Both the position numbers and the translations under genes were made by a program. This document shows positions 8,129 to 17,768 of a DNA stretch of 60,264 nt, piece by piece. The stretch is from an uncultured Clostridia bacterium (lineage in GTDB: Bacteria > Bacillota > Clostridia > Oscillospirales > Ruminococcaceae). The DNA is taken from the NCBI GenBank assembly GCA_947589215.1, contig CANQCL010000012.1, positions 1 through 60,264 on the forward strand. Direction: 5' to 3'. Every line of letters starts with the position of its first letter. Position 1 is the stretch's first letter. Below the pieces are notes generated by a model that searched no databases, was not told where the DNA came from, and worked only from the letters and a program-made list of their open reading frames with translations.

Positions 8129-9328
8129 ATGGCAACAGCAAGAAAGAAAGGACGTGGTTATGAAATTCGTGTTTCCTGCGGAATTGATATTAATGGTAAA
8201 AAACTAGGAAAATCTAAAACGTGGGTACCTGATAAGAGTATGACACCTAGACAAATCGAAAAAGAATTGGAACGGCAAAAGGTTCTTTTTGAGGAAGAAG
8301 TCAAGAGCGGAATTTGTCCTGATAATAAAATTCGTTTTGTTGATTTTTCAAAAAGGTGGATGGACGAATATGCAAAAGATAAACTCGCAATTAAAACCTT
8401 TACCAGATACGAGATTTATTTAAGACGTATCAATAAAGGAATAGGACACTTAAAACTAAAAGATATTACTCCGTTGCAACTTAATGCTTTTTACAGAAGT
8501 TTGGAGGCAGACGGTGTTAATCAAAAGAAAAAATACGACAAGGACGGTAATTTAATCAACGGTGGAAGATTAGCACCGAAAACCATTCTTGACCACCATA
8601 GAGTAATATCTAAAATTTTATCAACTGCTGTAAAGTGGGGATTGCTTGAAAAAAATGTTGCGGAGCGTGCAGATCCTCCCAAAGTACCTCATAGGGAAAT
8701 ACGCTATTTGAATGAGGAAGAAGTTAGACAAATGATAACTATGCTTGATAATGAGCCAATTCAGTATAGAACTATGATAACTCTGCTTGTTTATACTGGT
8801 ATTCGCCGTGGGGAGCTATGTGGATTGGAATGGAAGGATATTGATTTTCAAAATCAAGTAATGCATGTATGCCGTTCTGCTCAGTACATAGGAAATAAAA
8901 CTATGATTACCAAAGAGCCGAAAACAAAATCAGGAATTCGTCATTTCTCATTGAGTACCACTGCTTGTATTATGTTAAGAAAATATAGACAATGGCAAAT
9001 TGAGCAACGTTTTAAAGCAGGAGATCAATGGTGCGAATGTGACAGGTTATTTACTTCATGGAATGGACAGCCTATTCACCCTGATACTATTACAAACTGG
9101 TTTGCAAAATTTATTAAAAGAAGTGAGTTACCTTATGTAACGCTTCATTCACTTCGTCATACTAACGCAACGTTGATGATTGCAGAGGGTACAGATGTAT
9201 GTACTGTATCAAGAAGACTTGGACATGCAAATACTGCAACTACTCTTAATATCTATGCACATGCGTTAAAATCCAAAGATAGAGAAGCCGCAAATACAAT
9301 TGAAAGGACATTGAGCAGATATGCATAA
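8129..9328 (+). CDS. int: Tyrosine integrase of the tRNA-fMet element
   Basis: A 399-residue phage-type tyrosine recombinase. Residues 1-60 are an arm-binding AP2-like domain (GYEIRVSCGIDINGKKLGKSKTW). A SAM-like core-binding domain follows at about 65-165. The catalytic domain has Arg in GIRRGELCG, His-x-x-Arg in HSLRHTN, and LGHANTATTLNIYAHA containing the final His/Tyr. It ends 122 bases from the attR in tRNA-fMet, the standard arrangement. AGGAG lies 12 bases before the ATG, slightly long. It should integrate the element between the 46-bp repeats and, with Xis, excise it. Confidence 0.9.
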   Translation: MATARKKGRGYEIRVSCGIDINGKKLGKSKTWVPDKSMTPRQIEKELERQKVLFEEEVKSGICPDNKIRFVDFSKRWMDEYAKDKLAIKTFTRYEIYLRRINKGIGHLKLKDITPLQLNAFYRSLEADGVNQKKKYDKDGNLINGGRLAPKTILDHHRVISKILSTAVKWGLLEKNVAERADPPKVPHREIRYLNEEEVRQMITMLDNEPIQYRTMITLLVYTGIRRGELCGLEWKDIDFQNQVMHVCRSAQYIGNKTMITKEPKTKSGIRHFSLSTTACIMLRKYRQWQIEQRFKAGDQWCECDRLFTSWNGQPIHPDTITNWFAKFIKRSELPYVTLHSLRHTNATLMIAEGTDVCTVSRRLGHANTATTLNIYAHALKSKDREAANTIERTLSRYA

Positions 9329-9450
9329 ATCGACTAATATTTTAGAGTTTTTGGATGCTCGGAGGGAAACGGGAGGGAAATTGAATAGATTTTTAATTTT
9401 TCCGAATAAAAGAAAAAACCCTGAAACCGTTTGATTTCAAGGCTTTCAAC

Positions 9451-9527
<77 letters not shown>

Positions 9528-9723
9528 ATAAATTTTAAAGCACTCTTTAAGTGCATATTAATTATACCACTATGAACTTTCTTTGTCAATACTTTTTTTA
9601 AAAAATTAGCAATTGTTTTGGCTAGCTTTAAATGGCTAAAAAGCGGTTGAGTAAAAACTCAACCACTTAAAAGACTTTATTAAACCAAATTTTATGACTT
9701 ATACTAAGTTTATATGACAATTC

Positions 9724-12468
9724 TTATTCCTTGCAGTAATCAATGACAGATTTTATAAACTGCCTTCCAGCCACACTTTTTGAAAGTTTGTTGAAATCAC
9801 AGTTGCATACAACGACTTTTCCGCCACTGCGTTCATACTCATAAAGCATTCCTAATTGGTGATTTCGTTCAAAATTGTCTATAGTGCGAATGATAAACTT
9901 CTTGTCTTCATAACAACTGTCTAAAATCTCGCTCTTTGAATTTTCAACGATCTCCCACCATTGCTCGGTCGAGAAGGTTTCACTAGGGAACTGCGAAAGC
10001 GCAGGATGAGTGTTGTCAATTAAAAGCCCCATAGTGCCGACAGGAAGTTCTTTGTTCATCATCTTTGATATTGTGCTGAACATAGGATAGCACCAGAAAT
10101 CCTGACAGTAAAACCCTTGTATAAAATCGTTTTCGTTTAGTTTTTCAAAATTAGGTACGATAAGTATCGTTTTGCCTTGTGATAAAAGCTTTTTAGCAGC
10201 AGGGGAGTCAGCACTCTCGAAAATATATGCTCCTGAAATATCAACGCTCTCAATCTTTGGGAACACCCAGATTTTATATGAGTTTTGTATATCAGTTCCC
10301 TCAATATTAAGAATAAGCTCAACGGCTCTGGCAGTATCAACTTCGGGAAGTGTGACCTCAATATCACAAATGTCAATGTAGTTTTGCCCGTCTGCCTGAT
10401 GTATAGTCTCATTTCCGCTTGCTATGACGTTTCCGCAAGAACATTTAAGCTCCCAAGTCAGATTTTTTGAATCAATGCTGTATTTTCTGTAGTAGGCAAG
10501 CTCTATATGTGCCTTGAATTTATCTCCTAATTCGTAAGTGTAGCTGTCGAATTTTCCTAGTAAAACAGCGTCAGAACAGAATTTTCTCCACTCCTTAGGC
10601 GAGCAAATGCCTTTTTGATCCATAAATGCGTCAAGAACTCCTACCAACGCCGTTCCCTGACCGCTGAAATCCTGAATGTCAAGAATGTGAAATCCTCCGA
10701 GTAGTCTTGAACGGAATACCGCTTCCATTTCTTCTTTATAGCAGGAAACTGACAGCTTCCCTGAGGCATTGAAAAAGTCTTTAGCCAAGTGTCCAAGTCC
10801 TGCTGCCTCCATATTTTCTTTGAATATCTCAAAATTATTAGGCTTTAAAGACCCGGTATACTTTTTGATTTCGTCAAAGTCAGGATATGTTTCATACTGA
10901 CCTATTTCGTGTGTAATAATAGGAACGTCTGGTATAAATCCTGCGTCAGCCTCGCTTGCTTTAACAGTTTTTACAGTTGTTCCGTATTGTATCTGTACGG
11001 TTTCCTCACTATCTGCTGTGTTATTTTCGTTACTAACAGTAGGATGGATAATACTATCGTAGCACATATCGGTTGCAGGCTTTCTTGTTTGAATGTGCCC
11101 GAGAGGAGCGTCGCATGCTGCAAAAGAACCTCTTATAAGTCTGTCTTTTGAGAGTCTTACCCCGCAGAAGAAATCATCGTTTTCCAAAACAGAGGGGAAG
11201 AACTGAAAGTTGTTTGAGCCCTGTGTGTAAAGATGCCTTGTGTCTTCAGCTTTGAAATAACCAATTATCTCATTCAAGCGAGCAGGGCTTCCCCAAAGCT
11301 CGTTGCCGAGCGACATCATACAATATGACGGGTGATTACCGAAAAACTTCATCATATTGAAGCCCTCTTCAATAAGAAAATCTTGCTCGACCTCGTTGTA
11401 TCCATCTTCATCTTTTGCACAGATCGTTCCCCAGAAAGGCAGCTCAGGCTCCATATAAATTCCCAGCATATCAGCCGCAGTAAAAGCCGACTCGGGCGGA
11501 CAGCAGGTGTGATAACGATAATGATTCATTCCGTAATCCAAAGATATACTCATAACTCTTAGCCATTCTGAAACGTCTGTCGGCATAAATCCTGTTTTTG
11601 GAAAAATCAATCCGTCATGTTTTCCTCTAAGGAATGTCTTTTTGCCGTTTATAGTAAACTTATCACCGTCAGTTTTAAACTCTCGAAGTCCGACGATAGT
11701 GCTGTAAGTGTCGTTTCCTATGGTAATTGAAAGGTTGTATAGATAAGGGCGGTATTCGTCCCAAAGATAAGCGTTTTCACCCATTTGATAGGTGACGTCG
11801 ATTTTTCCGTCTTTATACTCATAATCACAAGGGGGGATCATTTGGTCGTTTTTAGCTTTTGGACCGTCAAACCCAACTGCTGATACGGTTACAGTGCCGG
11901 AGCTTTCTCCGACTACATTGGCTTTTATATGGAGCGTTTTAGAATGTATATCGCTTTCCACAAAGACATTCTCAACATAGGTATTGTCGAAAATCTGAAG
12001 CTCCAATCTGCCTATGATACCGTTCCAGTTTGTCTGGGTATCAGCAGAGGTCAAATGTCCGCCGCCTGTTCTATAACCGAAGTTTGCAACCCTTACGGTA
12101 ACTGTATGGATACCTTCTGTTACATAATCTGTTATGTTGTAGATATGTGGAGAAACCAAAGAATCATAGGTTCCTACTTCCTTGCCGTCAATGTATAAAG
12201 TCGTTATTCTTGTGCGCTCTAAAAATATAAATGCATTTTTGCCTACGGCTCTTGTAAAGTCGACCTCTTTTGAAAACCAAGCCCAGCCCTCAAAATAATA
12301 TGTGTCTGTGAGATAATCCTTCTCACGTTTATAATTGAATTTGCCCTTTTTCGCATTTGAGGTGGAGTTTGGGAGCATAATGCTGTCGCTGAACGGAGGC
12401 GTTTTACCTTCCAGTTTTTCATCAAGCTCAAGCGACCATTCGCCGCTTAAATCAATAAAATCTATCAT
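9724..12468 (-). CDS. Glycoside hydrolase family 2 (beta-galactosidase-like)
   Basis: A 914-residue cytoplasmic enzyme without a signal peptide. Order: sugar-binding jelly-roll (residues 1-165), immunoglobulin-like domain (165-275), TIM-barrel catalytic domain (about 280-620), and a C-terminal region including a beta domain. The acid/base Glu is in SLGNELWG near 395 and the likely nucleophile Glu in THEIGQYE near 520; LRGKHDG and HYRYHTCCPPES are family landmarks. GH2 members cleave beta-galactosides, glucuronides or mannosides; the exact sugar cannot be read. It stands alone between tRNA-fMet and the dnaJ terminator, so it is probably monocistronic. Confidence 0.8.
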   Translation of the reverse strand: MIDFIDLSGEWSLELDEKLEGKTPPFSDSIMLPNSTSNAKKGKFNYKREKDYLTDTYYFEGWAWFSKEVDFTRAVGKNAFIFLERTRITTLYIDGKEVGTYDSLVSPHIYNITDYVTEGIHTVTVRVANFGYRTGGGHLTSADTQTNWNGIIGRLELQIFDNTYVENVFVESDIHSKTLHIKANVVGESSGTVTVSAVGFDGPKAKNDQMIPPCDYEYKDGKIDVTYQMGENAYLWDEYRPYLYNLSITIGNDTYSTIVGLREFKTDGDKFTINGKKTFLRGKHDGLIFPKTGFMPTDVSEWLRVMSISLDYGMNHYRYHTCCPPESAFTAADMLGIYMEPELPFWGTICAKDEDGYNEVEQDFLIEEGFNMMKFFGNHPSYCMMSLGNELWGSPARLNEIIGYFKAEDTRHLYTQGSNNFQFFPSVLENDDFFCGVRLSKDRLIRGSFAACDAPLGHIQTRKPATDMCYDSIIHPTVSNENNTADSEETVQIQYGTTVKTVKASEADAGFIPDVPIITHEIGQYETYPDFDEIKKYTGSLKPNNFEIFKENMEAAGLGHLAKDFFNASGKLSVSCYKEEMEAVFRSRLLGGFHILDIQDFSGQGTALVGVLDAFMDQKGICSPKEWRKFCSDAVLLGKFDSYTYELGDKFKAHIELAYYRKYSIDSKNLTWELKCSCGNVIASGNETIHQADGQNYIDICDIEVTLPEVDTARAVELILNIEGTDIQNSYKIWVFPKIESVDISGAYIFESADSPAAKKLLSQGKTILIVPNFEKLNENDFIQGFYCQDFWCYPMFSTISKMMNKELPVGTMGLLIDNTHPALSQFPSETFSTEQWWEIVENSKSEILDSCYEDKKFIIRTIDNFERNHQLGMLYEYERSGGKVVVCNCDFNKLSKSVAGRQFIKSVIDYCKE

Positions 12469-12587
12469 TTGTTTTCTCCTGTAAATTATTTCTAATTTTT
12501 AATTTATATATAATCACATACGCTTTACATATTAACATAAATCAAATACAAAAGCAATACTATTTTTTTATAATTTTAAAAAATAAA

Positions 12588-12622
12588 AAACCTATCGCAA
12601 ATTCTAAAAACGATAGGTTTAT
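12588..12622 (-). terminator. Terminator after dnaJ
   Basis: A 10-bp stem AAACCTATCG (12588-12597) with CGATAGGTTT (12611-12620). On the minus strand it is followed by a T-rich run; it lies 12 bases after the dnaJ stop. Confidence 0.8.
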
Positions 12623-12632
12623 TTTTACTTTA

Positions 12633-13778
12633 TTACATAATTCTTTCTTTCAGTTTTGAAAGAAAGCTTTGTCTTTTCGCATAATTTCTTTCGCTCAGCA
12701 GACTGTCGAATTCATTAAGCTTTCTTACCATTTCCTTGTTTAGTCCCTTAGGCGTTTCAACAACGACCCTTACATAGTGGTCGCCCTTGTCGTTTCTGTT
12801 GAGTTTTTTGATTCCTTTTCCTCTCAGACGGAAAACTGTTCCCGTCTGTGTTCCGGCAGGTACTGTATATCTCACCTTTCCGTCAACCGTTGGCACGGTA
12901 ATCTCATCACCCAGAGTGACCTGCGTAAAGGTGAGGGGGATCTCCGTCCAAACGTCAAAGCCGTCTCTTTCAAATACGCTGTCACGCCTTACCGAAACTG
13001 TTACGTTCAAATCACCGTTCGGACCGCCGTTTATACCGGCGTCGCCTGCGCCTGCAACACGAAGCGTCTGACCGTTGTCGATACCGGCAGGTATCTCAAT
13101 TTCCCTCCTGGCTGAGTTTCTTGTTCTGCCTTGACCTGAACAGCGAGGGCAAGGTGAATCAATAATTTTACCTTTTCCCGCACAGCGTGAACAAACCCTT
13201 GTTGATGTAATTGAGCCAAACGGAGTTCTCTGCTGAACATTTACCTGTCCTCGTCCGCCGCAGTCGGGGCAGGTTTTTGCAGATGTTCCGGGTTTAGCAC
13301 CAGTGCCGCCGCAGTCTGGACATCTCTCCATTCTGTTCATTCTGACTTCAATTTTTTTGCCCTTGCAAGCCTCCATAAAATCAATTGTAACGCTTGCACG
13401 TATATCCTGTCCTCGTCTGGGGGCGTTGGGGTTAGCAGACGAACGTCCGCCGCCGAATGAACCGAAAATAGAGTCGAAAATATCTCCCATATCTCCGAAA
13501 CCGCCAAATCCGCCGAAACCTCCTGCTCCTGCACCGCCGCCGTAGCTGGGATCTACTCCTGCGTGTCCGAACTGGTCATACTTTGCTCTTTTATCGCTGT
13601 CAGAGAGAATTTCATATGCTTCGTTTATTTCTTTAAATTTAGCTTCCGCTTCCTTATCATCCGGATGCAAATCGGGATGATATTGTTTAGCCAGTTTTCT
13701 GTATGCTTTTTTAAGTTCATCATCAGAGGCGCCTCTTGACACTCCAAGCACCTCATAATAATCTCTTTTGTCCGCCAT
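12633..13778 (-). CDS. dnaJ: Chaperone DnaJ
   Basis: A 381-residue class I Hsp40 co-chaperone that stimulates the DnaK ATPase and delivers unfolded proteins. The J domain (1-70) has the HPD motif (YHPDLHP). A Gly/Phe-rich region follows (75-115). Four CxxCxGxG zinc repeats ([32 protein letters not shown]) lie near 150-215, and the substrate-binding C-terminal domains complete it. It is the last gene of hrcA-grpE-dnaK-dnaJ. A hairpin lies between dnaK and dnaJ, so part of the transcription may stop before it. Confidence 0.97.
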   Translation of the reverse strand: MADKRDYYEVLGVSRGASDDELKKAYRKLAKQYHPDLHPDDKEAEAKFKEINEAYEILSDSDKRAKYDQFGHAGVDPSYGGGAGAGGFGGFGGFGDMGDIFDSIFGSFGGGRSSANPNAPRRGQDIRASVTIDFMEACKGKKIEVRMNRMERCPDCGGTGAKPGTSAKTCPDCGGRGQVNVQQRTPFGSITSTRVCSRCAGKGKIIDSPCPRCSGQGRTRNSARREIEIPAGIDNGQTLRVAGAGDAGINGGPNGDLNVTVSVRRDSVFERDGFDVWTEIPLTFTQVTLGDEITVPTVDGKVRYTVPAGTQTGTVFRLRGKGIKKLNRNDKGDHYVRVVVETPKGLNKEMVRKLNEFDSLLSERNYAKRQSFLSKLKERIM

Positions 13779-13853
13779 TAATATGACCCATTCCTTTCGC
13801 CAAAACTCGAAAATTTAAGAGAAGGATATTAAAAATAATCCTTTTATTATTAT

Positions 13854-13886
13854 GTAAAATGGGAGAACACTGTTCTCCCTTTTACG
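13854..13886 (-). terminator. Hairpin between dnaK and dnaJ
   Basis: GGGAGAA (13861-13867) pairs with TTCTCCC (13873-13879), extended by A/T pairs. The T tail is short, so it may be an attenuator or mRNA-stability hairpin that lowers dnaJ relative to dnaK. Confidence 0.6.
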
Positions 13887-13898
13887 GTATTGCAAGTA

Positions 13899-15749
13899 TT
13901 ATTCAGCGTCGCTGAATTCTGCGTCTATAACATCGTCTCCGTTGTTTGATGAAGCTCCGTCTGTATCTGCATCAGGTCCTGTCTGAGCGCCTTGAGCCTG
14001 CTGTGCCTGAGCGGCAGCCTGCTGGTAAACCTTTGTAGCAACACCTTGAAACTCTGTTTCAAGCTCCTTTTGCTTTGACTTGATAGCCTCGATATCGGTG
14101 CCCTTTAAAGCTTCTTTCAAAGCGTCTATCTTAGCTTGGACTGACGACTTCTCATCAGCGGAAATCTTATCGCCAAACTCGCCTAATGACTTTTCACACT
14201 GGAATACCATTTGGTCTGCTTGGTTTCTTGCGTCTACCTCGTCCTTTTTCTTTTTGTCCTCAGCGGCGAATGCCTCTGCTTCTTTAACAGCCTTGTCTAT
14301 GTCCTCCTTAGACATATTTGTAGAAGAAGTGATTGTAATATTCTGTTCTTTGCCTGTTCCCAAGTCCTTAGCCGAAACGTGAACGATACCGTTAGCGTCT
14401 ATATCGAATGTTACCTCGATCTGAGGGATTCCTCTAGGAGCGGGTGCGATACCGTCGAGACGGAACATACCGAGCTGTTTGTTGTCTTTAGCGAATTCTC
14501 TTTCACCTTGAAGCACATTTATATCAACTGCCGATTGGTTATCAGCGGCTGTTGAGAAAATTTGAGATTTCTTTGTAGGGATAGTTGTGTTTCTCTCTAT
14601 GATTTTTGTGCAAACTCCTCCCATTGTTTCAAGACCGAGCGAAAGGGGAGTAACGTCAAGAAGCAAAAGACCGTCTTTAACGTCTCCGCCGAGAACGCCG
14701 CCCTGATATGCCGCACCCAACGCAACGCACTCGTCAGGATTTATTCCCTTAAACGGCTCTTTGCCGATAAACTTCTGAACAGCCTCCTGAACAGCAGGAA
14801 TTCTTGAAGAACCGCCAACCATCAGCACTTTATTAAGATCGCCTGCCGAAAGTCCCGAATCAGACAATGCCTGACGAACAGGTCCCATAGTTTTCTCAAC
14901 CAAATCAGCGGTGAGTTCGTTAAACTTAGCCTGAGAAAGTGTCAGCTCCATATGCTTCGGACCAGCAGCGTCTGCTGTGATAAATGGAAGACTGATAGAT
15001 GTTGTCGCTGTTGATGAAAGCTCGATTTTAGCCTTTTCAGCAGCCTCTTTAAGTCTCTGCATAGCCATTTTGTCATTTGAAAGGTCGATACCCTCTGATG
15101 TTTTAAATTCGCTGACCATCCAGTCAATTATTCTTTGGTCAAAGTCGTCTCCGCCGAGACGGTTGTTACCTGCTGTTGCCAAAACCTCAGTAACACCTTC
15201 GCCCATTTCAATGATTGAAACGTCAAACGTTCCTCCGCCTAAGTCATAAACCATAACCTTTTGGTCTTCCTCTTTGTCAAGTCCGTATGACAATGCTGCG
15301 GCAGTAGGCTCGTTTATAATTCTCTTAACATTTAAACCTGCAATCTGACCTGCGTCCTTTGTTGCCTGTCTTTGAGCGTCTGTAAAATAAGCAGGAACTG
15401 TGATAACTGCCTCAGTTACGCTTTCACCCAAATAAGCCTCAGCGTCCTTTTTCAGCTTTTGAAGTATCATTGCCGAAATCTCTTGAGGAGTGTATTCTTT
15501 TCCGCCCATTTTAGCCTTATAATCAGAACCCATATGTCTCTTGATCGAGATTACTGTGTTATCAAAATTTGTTACAGCCTGTCTTTTTGCGACCTGACCT
15601 ATAAGTCTGTCGCCTGTTTTTGAAACTCCCACTACAGATGGGGTAGTTCTTGCGCCCTCGCTGTTAGGGATAACAACGGCTTCGCCGCCCTCCATAACTG
15701 CAACGCATGAGTTTGTTGTACCTAAGTCAATACCTATAATCTTACCCAT
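13899..15749 (-). CDS. dnaK: Chaperone DnaK (Hsp70)
   Basis: A 616-residue Hsp70. It starts with [13 protein letters not shown] (phosphate loop 1). [13 protein letters not shown] near 170 and [11 protein letters not shown] near 310 are further ATPase landmarks. The substrate-binding beta domain starts near 360 ([18 protein letters not shown]) and the helical lid ends in a Gln/Ala-rich tail. It binds hydrophobic stretches in an ATP-driven cycle with DnaJ and GrpE. Third gene of the CIRCE-controlled heat-shock operon, about 90 bases after grpE. Confidence 0.98.
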   Translation of the reverse strand: MGKIIGIDLGTTNSCVAVMEGGEAVVIPNSEGARTTPSVVGVSKTGDRLIGQVAKRQAVTNFDNTVISIKRHMGSDYKAKMGGKEYTPQEISAMILQKLKKDAEAYLGESVTEAVITVPAYFTDAQRQATKDAGQIAGLNVKRIINEPTAAALSYGLDKEEDQKVMVYDLGGGTFDVSIIEMGEGVTEVLATAGNNRLGGDDFDQRIIDWMVSEFKTSEGIDLSNDKMAMQRLKEAAEKAKIELSSTATTSISLPFITADAAGPKHMELTLSQAKFNELTADLVEKTMGPVRQALSDSGLSAGDLNKVLMVGGSSRIPAVQEAVQKFIGKEPFKGINPDECVALGAAYQGGVLGGDVKDGLLLLDVTPLSLGLETMGGVCTKIIERNTTIPTKKSQIFSTAADNQSAVDINVLQGEREFAKDNKQLGMFRLDGIAPAPRGIPQIEVTFDIDANGIVHVSAKDLGTGKEQNITITSSTNMSKEDIDKAVKEAEAFAAEDKKKKDEVDARNQADQMVFQCEKSLGEFGDKISADEKSSVQAKIDALKEALKGTDIEAIKSKQKELETEFQGVATKVYQQAAAQAQQAQGAQTGPDADTDGASSNNGDDVIDAEFSDAE

Positions 15750-15838
15750 AATTAATCATTTCCTTTCAATGTGTTTAAAAATTTATTTGTATGGTATTTC
15801 TGCCAAATGTTTTTGCAGAAAAAGTTTACTAATTTAAT

Positions 15839-16432
15839 TTAAGGATTTGCAACCACAACCATTGCATATCTTATTATCTTATCGCCGATTTTATAACCTT
15901 TCTGAAATACCTGTGCGACCTCATTTTCACCTAGCTTATCGTCCTCTATTTGGTTGACGGCATTAGCTATATTCGGGTCAAAGGTTTCTCCCAGAGGGTC
16001 AATAATTTCAACACCGAGCTTTTTAAGAGCTTCTCCGAACTGGTTGAAAATCATCTCAACGCCTGACTTGTATTTTTCGTCTGTAGTTTCAGCGTTCAAA
16101 GCCCTTTCAAAATTATCAAACACAGGGAGTATTTCACTTACAGTGTTGCCGATAGTTGTTGCAGAGATGTCGAGTCTTTCTTTAGCAGAACGCTTTCTGA
16201 AGTTGTCATATTCAGCGGCAAGACGCATATATTTGTCTTTTTGCTCGTCTAGCTCTTTCGTGAGCTTCTCTTCAGCAGTTAGTTCCGGTTTTTCCTCAGC
16301 GGTTGATTCCTGCTTTTCCTCACTTGAGGTTTCTTGCTCAGAATCCTGAGATTCGTCAGTGGTTTTATTTGTATCGGTGTCATTGTTTTCGTCTGCAGCT
16401 TCTTCTAAGTCTTTTTCTTTATCGTTTGTCAT
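15839..16432 (-). CDS. grpE: Nucleotide exchange factor GrpE
   Basis: A 197-residue GrpE that releases ADP from DnaK. The N-terminal 65 residues are highly acidic and disordered. A long coiled coil follows (about 65-110, ending YDNFRKRS), then the beta-wing domain with VLPVFDNFERAL and GYKIGDKIIRYAMVVV. Its ATG overlaps the hrcA stop (TAATG), so the two are translationally coupled. Confidence 0.95.
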   Translation of the reverse strand: MTNDKEKDLEEAADENNDTDTNKTTDESQDSEQETSSEEKQESTAEEKPELTAEEKLTKELDEQKDKYMRLAAEYDNFRKRSAKERLDISATTIGNTVSEILPVFDNFERALNAETTDEKYKSGVEMIFNQFGEALKKLGVEIIDPLGETFDPNIANAVNQIEDDKLGENEVAQVFQKGYKIGDKIIRYAMVVVANP

Positions 16433-17502
16433 TAGTCATCACACCCTTCGTTGTAAGCATTGTCAACATCATTGATGTCCATAACATTTTCCGTATCATA
16501 TTCGTTTTCTGAAATCATATCTGAGATTCTGCTTGTGAAATATTCAAGATACGGAATAAATTTCGCATAATCTATCCTCATAGGACCTATAAGACCTATA
16601 GTTCCCGCAGGCTTTCCGCCCTTTTGATACTGCGAGGTTATTATGCTTGAATTGTTGATAACAAAGCCGTCGTCCTCTGGAGAGAACATAACGTGAAGCC
16701 CTGAAAAGCTGCTGTCGAACAGCTTTGCTATTTCTTTTTTGTGGTCTAAAAACTCAATAATCTCATTCTTATCAAAATCGTCATACTTCAAGAGATTTTT
16801 CTCACCCTTAAAGGAGATTTCCTTTTGTGTTATCTCTTTCGACATTTTGTAAATCTCAGCGACAAGGGGAGAAAGAGTCATCATATAAGTTCCCATAGCT
16901 TCTTCAAGCTTTTTTAAGAGATCGTCGGATAACTTATCTACCTCAATGCCCTCTAAATTTTCTCTGAGAAAATTTGAAAAGAATTCAAGCTGTTCGTTTG
17001 TCAAGTCAAACTGAAGTCTGCAAACCTTGTTCTTTATATTGCCCGATGAAGTTATCAGCAAAAGAACATACATACGCTTTCCGGTAGGAATAACTTCAAC
17101 TTTTGAAATGATTGAAAACTTTGGCGTTTCGGTTGCGACTACCGTTGCGCACTTTGTAAGCTCTGCTAACGCAGTTGAAGCAGACTGCACGATAGCCTCT
17201 TCAGTTAGATCATCACCGCTTGGAAGCATAGCTTCTATCAAATCCTTTTCCTCTTTTGTTAGAGGGTCGGTTTCGATAAGCTGATCGACATAAAATCTGT
17301 AGCCCTTATATGTCGGCACTCTGCCTGCTGAGGTATGCGGCTGTTCAAGATAACCTTGCTTTTCAAGCTCTGCCATTTCGTTCCTTATAGTTGCAGAGGA
17401 AGCCTTTATATACTTCATCATAGCTTTAGAACCGACAGGCTCGCCGGTAACTATATACTCGTCAACTACGGCTGTCAGAATTTTAAGCTTTCGGTCGTCC
17501 AC
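16432..17502 (-). CDS. hrcA: Heat-inducible repressor HrcA
   Basis: A 356-residue repressor that binds CIRCE and shuts off the chaperone operon; GroEL is needed for its activity in known species. The N-terminal winged helix (1-80) includes SSATIRNEMAELEKQGYLEQPHTSAGRVPT, the hallmark of the family. A GAF-like and dimerisation region follows, and the acidic C-terminus ends at the TAATG overlap with grpE. It sits just downstream of a perfect CIRCE, so it represses its own operon. Confidence 0.96.
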   Translation of the reverse strand: MDDRKLKILTAVVDEYIVTGEPVGSKAMMKYIKASSATIRNEMAELEKQGYLEQPHTSAGRVPTYKGYRFYVDQLIETDPLTKEEKDLIEAMLPSGDDLTEEAIVQSASTALAELTKCATVVATETPKFSIISKVEVIPTGKRMYVLLLITSSGNIKNKVCRLQFDLTNEQLEFFSNFLRENLEGIEVDKLSDDLLKKLEEAMGTYMMTLSPLVAEIYKMSKEITQKEISFKGEKNLLKYDDFDKNEIIEFLDHKKEIAKLFDSSFSGLHVMFSPEDDGFVINNSSIITSQYQKGGKPAGTIGLIGPMRIDYAKFIPYLEYFTSRISDMISENEYDTENVMDINDVDNAYNEGCDD

Positions 17503-17543
17503 ACGGTCACCTCCTGAGACTTATCACTTGGATTAGTTGAGTG

Positions 17544-17570
17544 TTAGCACTCTTTAAATACGAGTGCTAA
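17544..17570 (-). promoter_or_regulatory. CIRCE operator
   Basis: TTAGCACTC, 9 bases, GAGTGCTAA: a perfect match to the CIRCE consensus, between the promoter and the hrcA start. It is the binding site of HrcA. Confidence 0.97.
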
Positions 17571-17575
17571 GTATT

Positions 17576-17603
17576 ATTATACCCAGATTTTAAGTATTGT
17601 CAA
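17576..17603 (-). promoter_or_regulatory. Promoter of the hrcA operon
   Basis: On the minus strand, TTGACA (17598-17603), 16 bases, TATAAT (17576-17581), just upstream of CIRCE. This is a housekeeping-type promoter, so control is by repression. Confidence 0.8.
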
Positions 17604-17714
17604 GGGTTTTAAGAAATTTATTTTATAAAATTATCCTTGCTTGTAATATATATTTTTGTGCATAAAGACAAAAAACTTTAGATTAACTATTGCTGTTTTG
17701 AATGTTATTATAAA

Positions 17715-17749
17715 AAACCCGGCTTAAACGTAATGTTTAAGCCGGGTTT
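17715..17749 (-). terminator. Terminator after valS
   Basis: A perfect 15-bp stem (17715-17729 with 17735-17749) with A/T edges, usable in both directions. A related shorter version occurs at 47574-47598. Confidence 0.8.
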
Positions 17750-17768
17750 ATACATCGTAAATTTGTCA